A DNA stretch of 64,000 nucleotides, from NCBI GenBank assembly GCA_017562135.1, contig QEYB01001315.1, positions 1-64,000 of the forward strand, written 5' to 3'. Positions 48,729-63,004 of the stretch are shown in pieces. A program made the translations under genes and the position numbers. A model generated the notes under the pieces. It was given only the letters and a program-made list of their open reading frames with translations, was not told the DNA's origin and ran no database searches. Each line of letters opens with the position of its first letter. The stretch's first letter is position 1. Source of the stretch: Dipylidium caninum. Its lineage: Eukaryota; Platyhelminthes; Cestoda; Cyclophyllidea; Dipylidiidae.

Positions 48729-49071
48729 TTACAAAGAGCAGTGGCATTTGACGATTCCGTGTGGCGAAGCAAAACAGAGCTCTCGCGGATAGTGTTCCGC
48801 GTTAAGAAACAAAGCTTCGATAGTGGTGAAGGTAATATTGAGCTTTATCTGTACCACTGCAAGCCTTACCAGAGCCATGTTTAGTACATGGTGGTAACTC
48901 CACATGCTCATTGGAGTTACTTTCAAGTTCTCGAAGTGCATTAGCACATGCAATGTGCCACTTCGAAAGAAGCAGTTCCTGAAGGAGAGACAAGAAAACC
49001 CACCTGTATAAGCGGTAATCCCGCGTCCATCTAGCTATCCTGCCTGAAGATAGGGTCGGTAGACAAAGCAA
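48729..49071 (-). pseudogene. Second broken GT31-like fragment
   Basis: On the minus strand the fragment reads DYRLYRWVFLSLLQELLLSKW in one frame, then in another SMWSYHHVLNMAL followed by VQIKLNITFTTIEALFLNAE. The latter parallels SYRHVHNMALAMHF and IVQHKLGLAFTKLDGMYF of the pseudogene at 47366-47935. About ten residues covering the expected ExD motif (TKPLVVEDMW) are deleted, and the frame is not continuous. No DDD-containing upstream part was found, so only the 3' third remains. Confidence 0.65.
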
Positions 49072-52000
49072 TCAAGGGAAAGCAGCCACTCCTTGTCTGA
49101 AATATCTGGAAATTGCTTAAAGGTCAAAAGTCTGTTCTTTTCACCCAGCTTCACCTTCGTCTCGTTGATGGTAGGTGAAGGCGGGTCTGAAATCCCAACA
49201 GGCACTCACTGTACACAAGACTAATGTTATATTGACCTTGCTGATTGAGAATGATAGTTCTGTTACAATCATTCAACTTGTGAAGTCGTAGCAAGATCGG
49301 AAACAATGGAGATAAGGTCCAACCACCTGCCCGTCGCTACTATAACCACATAGAACCCTGTGAACAACCCGAAAAGGTAAGGAAGGAGGAGGACTCAAGG
49401 GCAGACCCAGAGTCTACGGGTTGGTGAGGTGACGAGAGCGTCCGTAACACGTCTCATCGTGGTTGCTCTCTGCCTCAAACTGACTGATCTCAGCACGCAA
49501 TAATATGAAAGCCAAGCTTCAGTACTAGGCACTCACTGACACATGGTTGTCTATCATTATAAAAGAAGTGGCGCTCATACCTACCACTCCAAAATGTAGA
49601 CATTGATGCCTGCAGCAGTACGAGTTCTCCAGATCCCAACTTAGCCAAATTCTTGGGGTTGTTGACATTCGCTTGGAGTTTCTACAGATATGGAGACTTA
49701 CTTATTGCAAGAAAGGGGGTGTTATTGTCGAAATGCCGCTATTTCTCCACTCCCCTGACAAAATTCCTACGTCGCCTAACCAAAAAATTTGGTCTTCGCT
49801 GGCAAATTGATGCGCCTCACATAAAGGCAAAGACGAAACCACTGTTGAGATGGAAGAAAACAGCTAAACAAACTGACAAGAAATTTGTGGAAAGCCTTTC
49901 ACTTATACTATCATTGCCTCGACCCGAGTTGACCTCAGGGAGGTTGGGATTTCACCGAGTCGTTGCAGAAATCCGAAGAAATTTGGCGTTAAAAAGCTAT
50001 GTTCAGTGTATATTTCGTCTCGCTTGATTGTGTAGAAATTTGAATTAATATCTCAATCCAATAAGCGGGCTTCAGGGAGTGCTATATACAGCTCAGCAAT
50101 GTCACTCGCTATTACATTTGTTCGAAGCGTATTTCCCTCCTTCATCTTCTTGTCCCTTTCATCACCTCACTCTATCACGCAGAACCCTTTGAGCCAAGAA
50201 GAGTACACAGATTTCGTCACCATTTCTTCTAAGACGTCCTTTCTCTGCCTCTTCGATAAGTGCATTACAAACTCACCAAGATTCGTTTTAGTCACCCCCA
50301 AGCTTCTGTATTTCGCAGTGCAATCGAGTTAGAGTGCTGTTTCAATTCCCTCAACAGGGCATGCTTCATTGTCCCCTACTACCGCGTCAATGCGACTTAA
50401 GAGGACCCGCGTGGTATGCATGCAAATGACCATATTAAGGTACCCCATCCTTGGCAACGGCCAAAGTCTCGCCGAGGGTGAAACGAAGTGATTGAGAGAC
50501 TGCTTGAAGGGAATGACCAAAAGCGAAAAGTGAGTGCGAAGGCTGAAGTGCGCAGCCAAATAACATGTCTTTTCAACAGCCTCTTGGCCTCACTCTAATG
50601 CCTATCTCCGAGAGTCGAAGCACGGGTGTGCAGGGCGGTTCCAGAAGCCTCTCGTCCAACGCATTGGCATTATTTAAAGTTTACTTGCTAGATGAGGCAA
50701 GCTGTAGCCAAATATACTTCGAATTAGAAGACGTTCCCATTAAAATGGCGCGATGACACCGGCATCCGTTATGTCTCACAATCATCCACTTCACAGCCGT
50801 GTGGATTCAACAATATCTCGGGTACACAGATTATAGCTCAATTACGCATATGGTCTTGTTTTTGCTAAAAAGGCAAAATGAACAATATGTTAGCAGAGTT
50901 GAGGGGCGGAATTGCACTTCTCCCCTTTACTTGGAAGAGTAGAAGCAAGCCGATTAATGTAGCAGCATGGCCACCGTTCTTTTGGCTCTTCACATTCCGC
51001 GAATAGCAACGACAGAGGCGTCTACCACGTTATACTCCACGCATCCTTCTGACCACATGAGACACCACACGCGACCAGTTTTTCGCTAATGATCATGCAC
51101 TTTTCCAAACATCAAGACCCAGGCCTAACTTCGGTGATGTTCAGAAAGCCTCACATGATAACAAAATCAGGGAGAACGAGACATATATGGGCTCTTCCTT
51201 TATTTGTTGATCGTAGCTACTCCACCTTACGAGCAGTTGACTTGGAGGCAGCGTAGGGAAGAGCGGTGGTAAGAGTGGCGCCTCCATCCTAGTCTATGAA
51301 ACGTCCGCAGTGTCCTCCAACCACAGGTAGGCTAATGGACAGATCTTGTACTACGAAATACTTGCTGCAACACCTAGAATGTTGGCAATACTTAGTGTTT
51401 CGTGGGAAGGTTGAATGACCATATGTCTGTTCCGTGCATCTTATAGTTAGACAATTCGCGACGCCGTGATACATGTCATCCTGTAATATCACCAAATCTT
51501 CCCCCATCCATCGAAAGACCTGGTGATGAATTGCGCTTAGTTGATGATGTGCCCTGCATTATTCGTCCTCCGCATTCTACAGGAGATATGAAAGGCACCT
51601 CGAGCCAGAAGGTCATGTGTTATTCCAATGTTGAATTGCGATCTTCATGTAAATCTGACCCCAGTTCCGTTTGGCCATGGATATACCAGGAAACCGTAGA
51701 TATTTAAGCAGATGCCACACGCCAGTTCTGTTAGAGTATAAGACTTTCGACACAAGTATACAAGCATTACTTAATTGGACTCTCGTTACAGCATTTCGCA
51801 TACGCAGGAAAATGCCAACTTTCCGTGGAGCTGGATATCCTCCCACTAATCTGCAGCTGGGGTCCACCTTCGTCACGACGATTTGATCCAGATTTATGTT
51901 TCATTTCAACGTATAAACGACACTCGTGTGATTATTTTCACCGAGATTCATTACTTGACGCGAGGAATGGAGGCCAGGATATATGGCGGTCGACTGATTC

Positions 52001-52319
52001 ACAGCTGCAGGAGGCCTAATGCACCACAACCGTCAAGTAATGACACGCCAGTGGTCCGCTTCACCATTATTAACAATCTGTCCAGGCACTCAGAAGAAAG
52101 AATGCAATTCCAGAGAGGCCTTGTCGACTTACGTTAGCCAACGCTGACGTTGGATAAATTCACACTACACACTACTTTACTACTTTAAAAATTGCGTCGG
52201 AAAGGACGGCGAGAAATTTAAATCGCCAGGGGACTTGGATTGTTCACTACACCTCCAGTGCTATCGCCAAGTAGTGACCGGTGGCCGTGTTTACCAAATA
52301 GTACCATCAGACGAACACA
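49072..52319. other. Stretch without a recognisable gene
   Basis: A 124-codon plus frame (49653-50027) is basic and begins at a plausible acceptor (cagatcccaacttag), but it has no ATG and no recognisable domain. Other frames are short. I assign nothing. Confidence 0.4.
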
Positions 52320-52700
52320 CTTGGTTCTCTCCCGATAGGCCTAAATCTAATAGTCATTTCTGCTGCGATAGTATGGGAGGCTGTGACATTGGTACTTGAT
52401 CCAAATTTCGCGTTTCCACGTAGGAAATGATAAAGCCGAAAAATCGGTACTCCCCAGAAATTTTGTCATCCCTCGGTGTGATAATCTTCACAGTGAATAA
52501 CTTGATATTCGGTGAGTCTATAATATTTCAATATCACAATTAGGGTGTTCACCACTGCGAAAATCCGGAGCTCTGTGGTGGCCCTGAGGCGTTTGTCAAA
52601 TCGACCAGTAGGGTGTGTGGAGTGAGACGGAAATGCGTGACACAAGAACATGTCAGCTGCACCAGCCTTAATTCGACCATCTTATGAGGCAAACAAAACG
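52320..52700. repeat. Dispersed repeat, copy D (block R3 only, most diverged)
   Basis: It matches 45640-45890 and part of 40790-41040 with many substitutions. The best-kept piece is gtttgtcaaat(c/g)gaccagtagggt and the following gagtg(a/c)g(a/g)cggaaatg. It carries the same minus-strand open reading as copy C. Confidence 0.65.
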
Positions 52701-55700
52701 AAATGTGGAGGAATCAAACGGGTGATTCCCAGGAGCTCAAAATTTATCTCAGCACGTCTATCGCGCTTCCTGACTCGGGATTGCCTTCACTGTGTGGAAG
52801 TAGTTCACCTTCAGGGTGTAGCATAAATCTGCAGACATTTATTGGAGCCTCCTGACGCACCACTCTGAGACATCTTCCAATGCCGATGCGCTCATCAGGT
52901 TTACAATTGCCAAACACCACCCTTTCATCAGGGTAGTCTTACCGTCGAGACAAAGAGCCCTTGGTGGACAGTACCTCACCTGACCCAAAAACTTATGATG
53001 AATGTGGCAGAGACAGAGCGCAAAGTAGCGGGAGTTGTGCTTCTGCATATTATGCCCCCCATTTTGTTTCGTCTCCATTCAATTCCATCGAACAACGGTC
53101 ATTAGTCCCACTCAGCCCATTTGCCGACATTCGCGCTATTTCAGTCTATTAGCGGAGTTTTTGACAAGGCGACGAGAGAAGACATACTCATTGATGGTAC
53201 GCCTTAGTGGAGGTAGTTTGCAATCACTATTTTGAGCTCCGTGGAGGCAGAGGCCAAAAACATCGTCAGTCTCACACATTTTGATAATGAGGTAGTATTG
53301 ACTATCTCGTATGGATCTCAGTCTGCTGCATGAAGAAGTGTCCTGCTTTTACACAGACGCACACTCATACGCCCACAACCACATACAATCACACCTATAT
53401 GCGCAAGCACAACCACATGCGTGCAAGATCCACCCAAATAATTTTGACAATTGGTTAGCCTTTGTGGCACTTTGTTTCAATATTATCATGCATTGAGGGC
53501 GTCTGACTATGGCTGCGTGATGATTGGAACTGCGATGCAGCTTCTATTGAAGGTACAGTTATGCGCAAATTCGTACCCAAGGCAGTGAACTAGCACCTGG
53601 AGAACTTATAACTAGTCATCAATCTTCTCATCGCCGTAATCACTCTTCAGCTTTTACACACATTTCCCTATCTTTACCGGTAACAGCACTGACTCTGCCG
53701 TAATCCGACTAGCGGATTCGACTTTAGTCTCCACTTCACCATAAATTTGCGAAAAGGGCCGGATGTCTCAACGCTGAAACCCTCTTTCTGATAGCCAGGA
53801 CATGTTTAGACAGGTAGCGTTTTGCGTACCCCCTAATTATGAAATAGGTATTTGATAACACTCTCTACCAAGTAAAAGCTCACTGGGGAGAGAGATTGAT
53901 GGACCTCTCGCATTTGCCTCCGCTAACAGCCAATAACAATGTTAAATATCACACGGATAATTGTCAACACATGGAGACCACTAACAAATAGGTGTATATG
54001 CAGCATCATGAACATAATTCAGGCTTTCCTTCTGCTGCCCATTAAAACATGACCAACGGTCGTGGGTAAAATTGAAAACTGTAATCGGTCAACGAAATCA
54101 TGGCGTGCTTGCGTTCTCAACTGGACTGTATGTGGAGTCCCGATTTGACGAACATTAGACTAGCCAGACAGTTACCAACATAATATTGAAACTCATCCTT
54201 GGGAACAAGAGAAGAATTGACGAAATTGCCAAAGAAACATGAAGACTTCGGTATTGAAAGGCGACCACCGATGAATGATTGCGCCTATGAATCAGACCTT
54301 CATGTTACCGACTGCAGGAACACATTTGAGAAGTTCCATTGTCGGCGAATTGCGGTGACATATTTGGTCCCTCGATGTCACCACTGACTCGAGTGGTCTT
54401 GCCTACCTTCAACATTTGACTTCGTCCAACATTAGTGTCAGTAGACGTCGAAGATCTCTCGTCAAATTGGACTGCAATCGGTTGTTTCCTGAATGGGTAC
54501 AACTTCCACGTAGACATAGAGATTCGGCCTCGGAAACTACCTGGACAGTTGATATGGGGAACTAAGACCTCACACCTCAGGCCATTTGCTGATGTTGCTA
54601 TCGTCAAGAAATATGCACAACCGCACACTCACTCACTGTTTTTTCTTCCTAAGATCGGCACATACCATAAAACATGTCCCAGAGGAAAGAGGCGGTGTGA
54701 GGTCAACGAAAAGAGTGCTGTGATTATGAGTTTAATCATAAGAAATTTGGGTTCATTGGTCTATGGAATTAGCCATTGAAACACCTCGAGCTTCAACCCA
54801 AACCCTAACCCTATTGTCTTGTCTAACTTACATCATGTCAGCATAGTTGTTGGGCAGCATTCCCCCTACGCAGCTGAAGAGGATTGACTGCGATTGAGCT
54901 AACCGCAGAGCGAGCGGCTCTCGAGGAGCCAAATCGCATACCTCCATATCCAGAGGGTTGCACAATACTAGGTAAGGCGCTTATTTGCAACCAACTTATT
55001 CCGATTTTTGCCACAAACTACTTGAGGAGGTTGGAGTTGGAGTTACAAAAGAATGTAAAGCCGAAATGCTCCACAAACTGCCACTTGTAGGGCAACTCTT
55101 CTTTGTCCTCATCTACATTGAGTTCTTACTAACTCTCGTTCACAAGTAGAATTAATCGAGTCCCGTGTTGGAATGCGAGAGGGGTGGTAAACATCAAGGA
55201 AATTTAGCGGTCAAGAAAAGGATGCAACACGACCATTTGCGTCCCACTTTTTCCTGTCACTCCCTGCAACGATGCGACTGTGCGGTGCCCGATAGAGAGT
55301 TTTGATGGAGTTAAACATGTGAGCATACAGTTAAGTTTCAATGATCTTAGGAGACTGTGAAGAAGATATTACGACATTGTTCGCTATCCTGAGATCTTCA
55401 GGATCTGCCCACAGGAAGTTCCGCTGAAAAAAATACTGCCAGATGTCAAAGTCCGCAAGCTAGTTAGCCGCATAAGCGGCTAATACACACTCACTTCTCG
55501 GCGGTTCCCTTTGACTCTGCCCTCATCGGGCGGTTGTATCGTGCATGAGACTAGCTGATATTCCCTTCTCGAACGATAGCACCATGCCGCAATGATCTTC
55601 GTCTACTTCTCTAAGCTATGTTCGCTGATGTCAAAGTTGCATATGAGGAAGATAGATTACATTAGCCACACGCATCCTCACAGGACACTGCATGCGAGCG

Positions 55701-56180
55701 TCTCTCAAAGAGATGACAACGTTAAGGTGATGAGGTCTACGTTAAACCCTCTCCCCCAGCCAAAATGCGTTGAAGAATATGAAAGTGCAGATTCATCAGG
55801 CTGGAGGGTGAAAGCGTATGCATGCACATGACTTTGCGTCAACATCCTAGCGGATAGTGGGACGAGGCAATACCAAATGAATTGCCGCGAGTCACGTAGC
55901 CTTTCTCCTTTCGGCAACTACCGAAATGAAACTTCCCTATTTTAATCATTGCTACTAACAAGCCTGTCTGCCACGACGGATCCAAGCAGGACCTAGAAGT
56001 TGTCTTGAAAAGTTGCATTCTCCGCTAACAGGTGCTTCAGTCCTTCCACAAGCTCTTGTGTCTCAATAAGGCTATGTGTACCAGTCTTAACGTTGTTCAC
56101 ATCGTCAGTCGCGAACTACCACGACGATATGGTGGGATACACTACGAACGTGACGGTCAAATGGTAAACGCAACAGACAC
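52701..56180. other. Stretch without a recognisable gene
   Basis: Open frames up to 114 codons (54435-54779, plus) exist, with an overlapping 107-codon frame opposite, which is a chance pattern. There is no repeat partner and no motif I can place. Confidence 0.35.
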
Positions 56181-56188
56181 ATACAGAG

Positions 56189-56356
56189 ACTAGTTGGAGG
56201 CATTGGATAGTGAGATAGAAGATTTGATAGGAGAGCTTGAGGAGGCGATTACTCTCTACGCCAACACATCACTGAGAGACTACGAGAATAAGTGTTACAA
56301 CTTTTCATTCAAAAACGTCAACAATTGCATTCGGGTGTCAGCCTTTGGCAGATAAC
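56189..56356 (+). CDS. Candidate coding fragment with coiled-coil character, unidentified
   Basis: A 55-codon open stretch reads LEALDSEIEDLIGELEEAIT, then NKCYNFSFKNVNNCIRVS, and ends in TAA. The first half has a heptad-like acidic pattern suited to a coiled coil. The sequence just before it (agagactag) is a poor acceptor. It may be a remnant or chance. Confidence 0.2.
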
Positions 56357-59300
56357 AGAATGTAAAAAGTACTTCCTCATTATGGATGCAGATTATCTAG
56401 TGAGCCTCTTCTTCGTGGATGGGTTTATGAGCCGGTACGCTATGTTCGGACGCGGGCCACAGTGGTATACCTTAGCGGGCGTTTGACACTATCGTGCCTG
56501 CAGTTTCGGCCACCCAGCCTTGTAACCTTCCTCCCTCACTCGCTACCGTTCATCAAGTCTTGTTTTTGTTATCCAAAAATTGCCTAACCACGATGGGAGA
56601 AATGGAAGGAGGTGGAGATTGGGGAATTATTATAGTGGTAAAGTGGATGAGAATGGAGCATGAGCCTGACCTGCTGTGCGTGAATGCGGAAGTTAAGGAA
56701 AGGAAATATAAGTGTAAGGAGTAACAATATTTTTAAAAAAAACGAGGAGAAAGTGTTGAAAACATCGTAAATTATTCTCGTCAGAAAGCTGAATTTCAAG
56801 GAGATTGGGGAAGTGGTGGATATCCCGAAAGCCGGGAAAGGAGTTCACTGCTTGCGACAAAAGGTCTTTCGATTCTTACAAATCCCGCATTCCTCGATCG
56901 CGCTGTTGCATATTTTACATCCTCTGCAACCCATAAATAACACTGGCTCGTCTGATAAGCCATCCCCTCAGGGCCACTGCACAGGTCCGAGTCTCCTCAT
57001 TGCGCCAAGCCTCAAGCTAAATTACTCACCACTTTCCTCCAACCGCGCCATGCCACGAAAACGTTAGACACTATGAGTGCCACTATGAGGGGATAGGGAA
57101 AGAGGCAATACTTCCTTCACCTCTAACACTGAAGCCACAATAGAAATGAGGTGACACTGTCAATAGTCACATATCTATTTGGTGGACAACTGGGAACTTG
57201 TATGTGCGGATGTGTATAAACAAGGCAACTCATTCTGATAAGACGAGCTCAGGTTGTTTGCAGGAGGGACGTAAGGGAGGGTGAAGCAACGTAAAGAAAG
57301 GAATAGGTGGGGGACCAGGCAAAAGGTGGACGATAAGGTGGAGATTCAGTTGAAAATGATGATGCGGGAAGGGGAGGGTTTGCACGCAGTGGCCTACTGG
57401 GGAGTAGGGGCATGAGGTAGACTGAGTGGGAAGGAAGAATCGAGGATATACAAAAAGCTCACAGCCATCTGTGGCGGAAAATATTACAATGTTAGGGTTG
57501 CCTCAATGCCTTTACTTTACAATGATGAAAAACCATTTTCTCCCACTCACTTCCCGTTTGTAGATAACCTTGGCCGAAGACCAGACCTCGGCGTAGTGCG
57601 CAACCAATTGTAACACTGAATAGTCAGGTCGAGGTTCGAAAGGTACTTTACTCGAAGGTAACGACGGAGGAAATTCCGAACAGGATTCTCCAGATTCTCC
57701 ATTAGTTAATATAGCGATTGACAGTGGCCGTATACCCATTCCTAAGATGCGGGTATTTTCATTGCAGTAGCGCCGTGTTCCATCGAAAAGGTGCTTAAGA
57801 ATTCACTTAGGTAAGGTAAAAACGTGAGTCTGGTCCATCTCTCCAAAGTTTTGCTGGTGCAGCAAGAAACCCGACATCGACCATCATTTCGAACATTCCT
57901 GTCAATACTTTCCGAATTGATCCTGTTAATCTTGCACTCGAGCCATCAGGTCTCGTGAAATCTAAGTCCAAATTTAAAAACCCTGTTGATTTTAGCAAAT
58001 TGAAAAAACGTCCTCAACGGTGGCCTTTGACATGATTACCTTAGAGGAAGCATGAGTTCCAAACAAAAGGTGACTCTAATTTCCCCCTTTACTCTAGTTA
58101 TTGACATAGTGAGGTTGATGGGAGAGCATGCCTACATTACACCGAGTATGGACACAGTGAATGAGGCGAGAAGTGAAGAGGGGTTGTCTTCGAATCGAGT
58201 CTCACCTTTCCATTTATAATTGGAAGGAATCACGAAAGGCGAAGTAGACAAAGAGGAGCTGCTAAAAGAGTGGAAGCTGAGTCCGTTTCAGATTAAGTGG
58301 CGTAAAATCCAATCACTCTGTCAACGGTGGGTGGGAAGTGATGAAGAATAGGTCTTAGGACTCCGGACCTCTGCCTTCGTATCTGCCGTCATTGCCAATG
58401 TTCCTCCGTACTCTTTCGCATTATGGAAGTGATTGGTGAGGTGAGGGCATTGGCAATTTCAGGCACCTCGTTTTTGCACTACTGGAAAGAGAAGCAGGGA
58501 GGTGTTAGAAACAGCTTTTACAAATTTATGCGGGTGAAGAGGAAGAATAGGACGTTTTCATGTCATAATGTGTGGAAATCGGCTGAAGAACTAAGTCGAG
58601 CCACTGTCGCGAATAAACAGATTGGAGAAGAGGGTTTTTAAATTAAATGCGCCATTGTTAACGCTGTGAGGGTCAAGTTAGGATCTCTGCATTCCGATCT
58701 CATGGCGTAACCTCATTTGATGCGTCGACGATTGCTTCTCACCACACCGACACGCACGGGATGTTGTCACGCTTTACACATTGAGCATAGGAATTAGATT
58801 GACCCTGGTATTGCTGGGTGAGCCAATAAAAAGCATACGTTTGTACATATACTTGTTAGTAGGACAGGTGGAATTACATGAGTGTCAGATAACGATTTGC
58901 CCATTTGTATTAAATACCAGATGATAGTAGTAAAAATCCAGGAAAAGATCCCGAATCAGAATTTGCAGTGAAAGATAACCACTCGAGCTCCAGTTCCAGT
59001 GAGGCACCTACGTAAGTAAGTGCGTTACCTGAGACGCGTGTGCCAAGTGTTTTAGCTATGCACACTTATGATACACGTGTGAGCCACCGGCCCGCGGTCA
59101 TGCAATTTCGAGTACATTCTTTTTATCATGTCTAATGCTATTAGTAGCGTAACTTCAGGGCAACACAGGTGGATAGGCATTCTCCAAGCGTACTTAATGG
59201 ACAGATAGGCTGGACATGCGCACTCACGTCTTTATTAATGGTTCGTGTTCGATGAATTCTTTCTGGCCCTATCCAACTCTCTTCATGCAGAATGGGTCAT

Positions 59301-62300
59301 CGACCTCACCTCTAATCCACGCTTCTCTCCTTTAAGTCTGGTGCGTGACTGCCCTGGCATGTTCTGACGGACCTGTCATCTGCCAACTCTCTTCGCGTTG
59401 TTCAGAATTACTCCTTACTTCCTACCGCCTCTGTCACTCTCTCAATCCACTTCTACTCGACTTCATTTGTGGGCGAAGCAGAAGAATTCAATCACATATC
59501 CATCAAACATAATCATGAGGAGACGCGAGGAGGGAGTCTTGTTGCCTTCTCAAGTCACCGGTATTAACTGTGATTCGGTAGATAGTATATCAACTGGCGC
59601 TTTGAACAAGTTTCAGGCCCTCTGCAACTAATTTTTGTGTTTGGCACGAATGTTGATTGCGATTCGTTCAAGGCCATGTACTTCTTTCCCATCTCGCCAA
59701 GTCAGTTCTGAGAGTGGGTATAAAGCCCTGCGCATCGAAGGCATGATATAGTCGACAAAGTTTCGTGCCAAATATGTAGTCAATTGAATTGCCTGAATTG
59801 CTGCACCTTTTTGAACACATCAAGCCTGTCGGGTACCCCAAGAGACGTTTAACATGTAACTTCACCCACCCTCGACGAAATATGAAGAGGCGTAGCTGAA
59901 GCGTAAAACGGGTAAATGACGAGAAGGACAATGGTTTATTGACGTAATATCAAATATGGAGACACTTTCAGTGTTGCGACAATTGCGCTATATTCCTTTC
60001 AATCAAGCCTATTTTTTGATTCCCTTGAAGTAACCGCGGGGTTTAAGTGAAAGGTTGATTGGAGCCTTCATGGACAGAGAAAGTTAACTCTTTGTCTTCC
60101 CTCTTAATGTTGAATTATGGGAACAATTGCAGGCCTTACGAGTCAAACCTGCCCATAGCGAACAATGTCCCACCGGTAAACCCTCCATTGGAGAGATTTC
60201 TTGCATTGGGAATTTTTGACCCTTAACAACAGACATGGATCCACAAAGGGTCTCCACTCAACTGAATTGCACTCCGGCAGATCAACTGCTCCCAACGATG
60301 TAACAGTCTGGACGATGCTGCCAGCAAAACCTTGCACTCGCCTCTACTCCGCTTTCTCACTGAGGCAACCTCACTTTCCCCGCGTCTTCGAAAGCGCCGA
60401 AAGGAATGCCACAAATGATGCAGTCAATCATTTGCAATCAGTCTCGAGGGGAACAGGCAGAAGTAACGCTACTCATGCCTGAGTGGGGGAAGTAGACCAG
60501 AGGTTTCACCTAACTATGCTGTGAGCGGCACCCATTCCGTCCCCCCCCCCAATCTTTCACTAACCAAACCACCCTGAGCATATTTGGGCAATGTTGGAGG
60601 TGGAGGAGGAGGAAGAGAAAAAGCATTTGCTGTAATGTTTGGGGCAGGATAGTATTCAGCGTAGAAATAGACACCTGGGGAGATTGCATAATATATTTGT
60701 GTATGAGGTGAGCTGAGTACGGTGCTATGCCTTATTGTGGTAAACTACGATACATCGAGATGTCGTCAAGAAAAAATTCGATGCCTTGGATCAATGAAGG
60801 GATGTCTCGCTCTGGCGCCAATTTTACTTAGGACGAGTGTATGGATGAGCTCAGGCCCTGATCGCTGCTACATTAAAGTACATTTTGGTAACCTCAGGAA
60901 TGCCATTATTCTCGCACGCTATACAGTACGGCAACCACAGGCAGTGCAACCGGAACAGACTACTTTTCAAATTCGCTAAGCCACTCGTCTCTCTTTGCCC
61001 ACTTCCCCTCATAGACCTCCCCTTGTTGTCTGCTTGTGTTGTTCTTATTCGCTGATATGATACATTGTAACATTGGACAAAATGAAGTCGTTTGACTCAC
61101 CGCCATTTGTGGCTACCCCATGAGTGACAGTTGAGATAGGTTTTGCAAAGTGCCAATAAATGGGGAGCTGGAAACAATGGCGATCATGTTGGTATCGTGA
61201 AAGCGTAGCCAAGTGGAATTGGTTGATTTGAAGCAGTTCGAAGCCATCCGATGTGGAAGACATAAAGCGTTCTCAGAACACAGCTTACCCCAGGGCTCCC
61301 ATAGCCCTCCTAATCCTTCGACGGCTATGTGATCACTCTGCGTTCACCATTGCCACCAGGTCACTAGCTCTCGCTTTTCTCATCTCGTCACCACCATTCT
61401 CCATATCCCCCTCTGTTTTGTCGATAACAAAGTACTCTGCACCAACCCATGTGTGCTCACTGTCATGGTCGTTCGGCTCTGTCTTATCGCCGTCGTCTAC
61501 TATTACGTTCACGTCATGATGCAGTAATAGTACCAATTCATGCGTGCTAACTTTCTTGTCGCAACAACCATGCCAAGCTGACTCACTCTCGTTCAATTCC
61601 CTCTGATGTTGACATTGCCTCTCTTCCAATACAAACTATGTAACGGACACATAGTTAAGCAGGTCCCGCCTCTCACCTTCATTTCCGCCGACTTTTCGCC
61701 TAAATTCTTACGAGATCACTATACTCATCTCACCATTTCGTGGCCATGAAGAGGGGACCATGAAGATAGGATTGGCACCACAGGAGGATAAGGTAGGTGT
61801 AGGCGTTAGTGACAATAGAAGATGACAGCGTAACTGCCGTACGATGTTAGTTGTGACTACGTGTCATACGGTATTCACGCCCTCATCCGACTGACTGACT
61901 GCCAACTTGATCGCATCTTATCTTCATAACACTCATTAAGTGAGCATAGTAGCCACAATGTTGACTATGTCAGTTCTTGGTAACCCCAGCTAACGGCTTT
62001 GCGGATGTTAGTCAAACTCTAATGCGCTGATATGCGCCAGTGAACCCACATAACGTGGGACGTAAGACGAAGGGTATCCCCATGAAAGCCTGGAGTCAAG
62101 CTCCTCTACACCTACGCTGCTTATCGGCCAGAAAATACGAGGAAGTCTAAGTATGTATATAAAACAAATTTTCGAGATAAATATGAAATGGATCTTTATG
62201 AGGTCTCTAATACCGCAGAGGCAGAAAAATGGAAACTAGTTGACGTAATAACAACCTTTATGGTCATTATCGGTTTCTGAAGGAGCTGTACTGTCATGGG

Positions 62301-62900
62301 GTTCCTGATAATTTGGCACTAGTGTACTTTTTACACTTCCGTGCGGTGCAACATTTGAAACCACTCTCTCCTACACGTCACCCCGTCGTACGGGATCAAA
62401 AGAGCACCAGCGGACGGAATGCTACCTTATTTGTGAGAGTCCACACCGACCCCATGATTAGGAAAGCCGCGTTGTTCGGCTGAAGGTCTCGCGAGCCATT
62501 TAGAGTGGATGGCAGGACTAGGAGGCTCAATTAGCTTTGGAAAAATTATACATCGTGGGGCTCCTCGTCAAATACGCGCCATTCAACAGGAGTTCTGGGT
62601 TTTATTAGCATGAGATCCTGCGATTTAGGTAATGCTACCTCGGAATATGGAAGGGGGCTGGAAAGGTGTGAAGCATTGCAGATTCGTTCTTTCAAGGATC
62701 GGAAGCTTCGATCGACCTAGGAGACTTTAGGAGTGGAGATAGGGGTTAACTTAGTGTTCAGAGAACTCTTAATTGGTTACTGAGCCCTTCCGTGCTTAGG
62801 CACATGGAATCCTGCGCTAATGAGGTTTCATTTGTAACACTGCTTTACCCACCCGAACACAAGCGACTTATTAGCCTTACAGTGGTTTTTCTTTTTGCAC
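56357..62900. other. Long stretch without an assignable gene
   Basis: Low-grade coding-like patches only. At about 57822-58034 (plus) all frames are unusually open and one reads RNPTSTIISNIPVNTFRIDP. At 61629-61333 (minus) a 98-codon acidic frame lies. At 60722-60979 (plus) an 85-codon frame lies. None has consistent splice sites or a recognised family. A cytosine run occurs at about 60540-60551. Confidence 0.35.
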
Positions 62901-63004
62901 AGGCACTTAAGGAAGCAAGTCCTCGGAAGTTGAGATTAAGACAAGGCTGAGCTGCCCATTAATTGGGTAATACGAAACCGTCAATCTTCTCTGAAGAGGA
63001 CAAA

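Noticed and set aside
49653..50027. A basic 124-codon frame resembling a small DNA-binding or ribosomal protein.
   Set aside because: It has no in-frame ATG and no recognisable motif; the length is within chance expectation.
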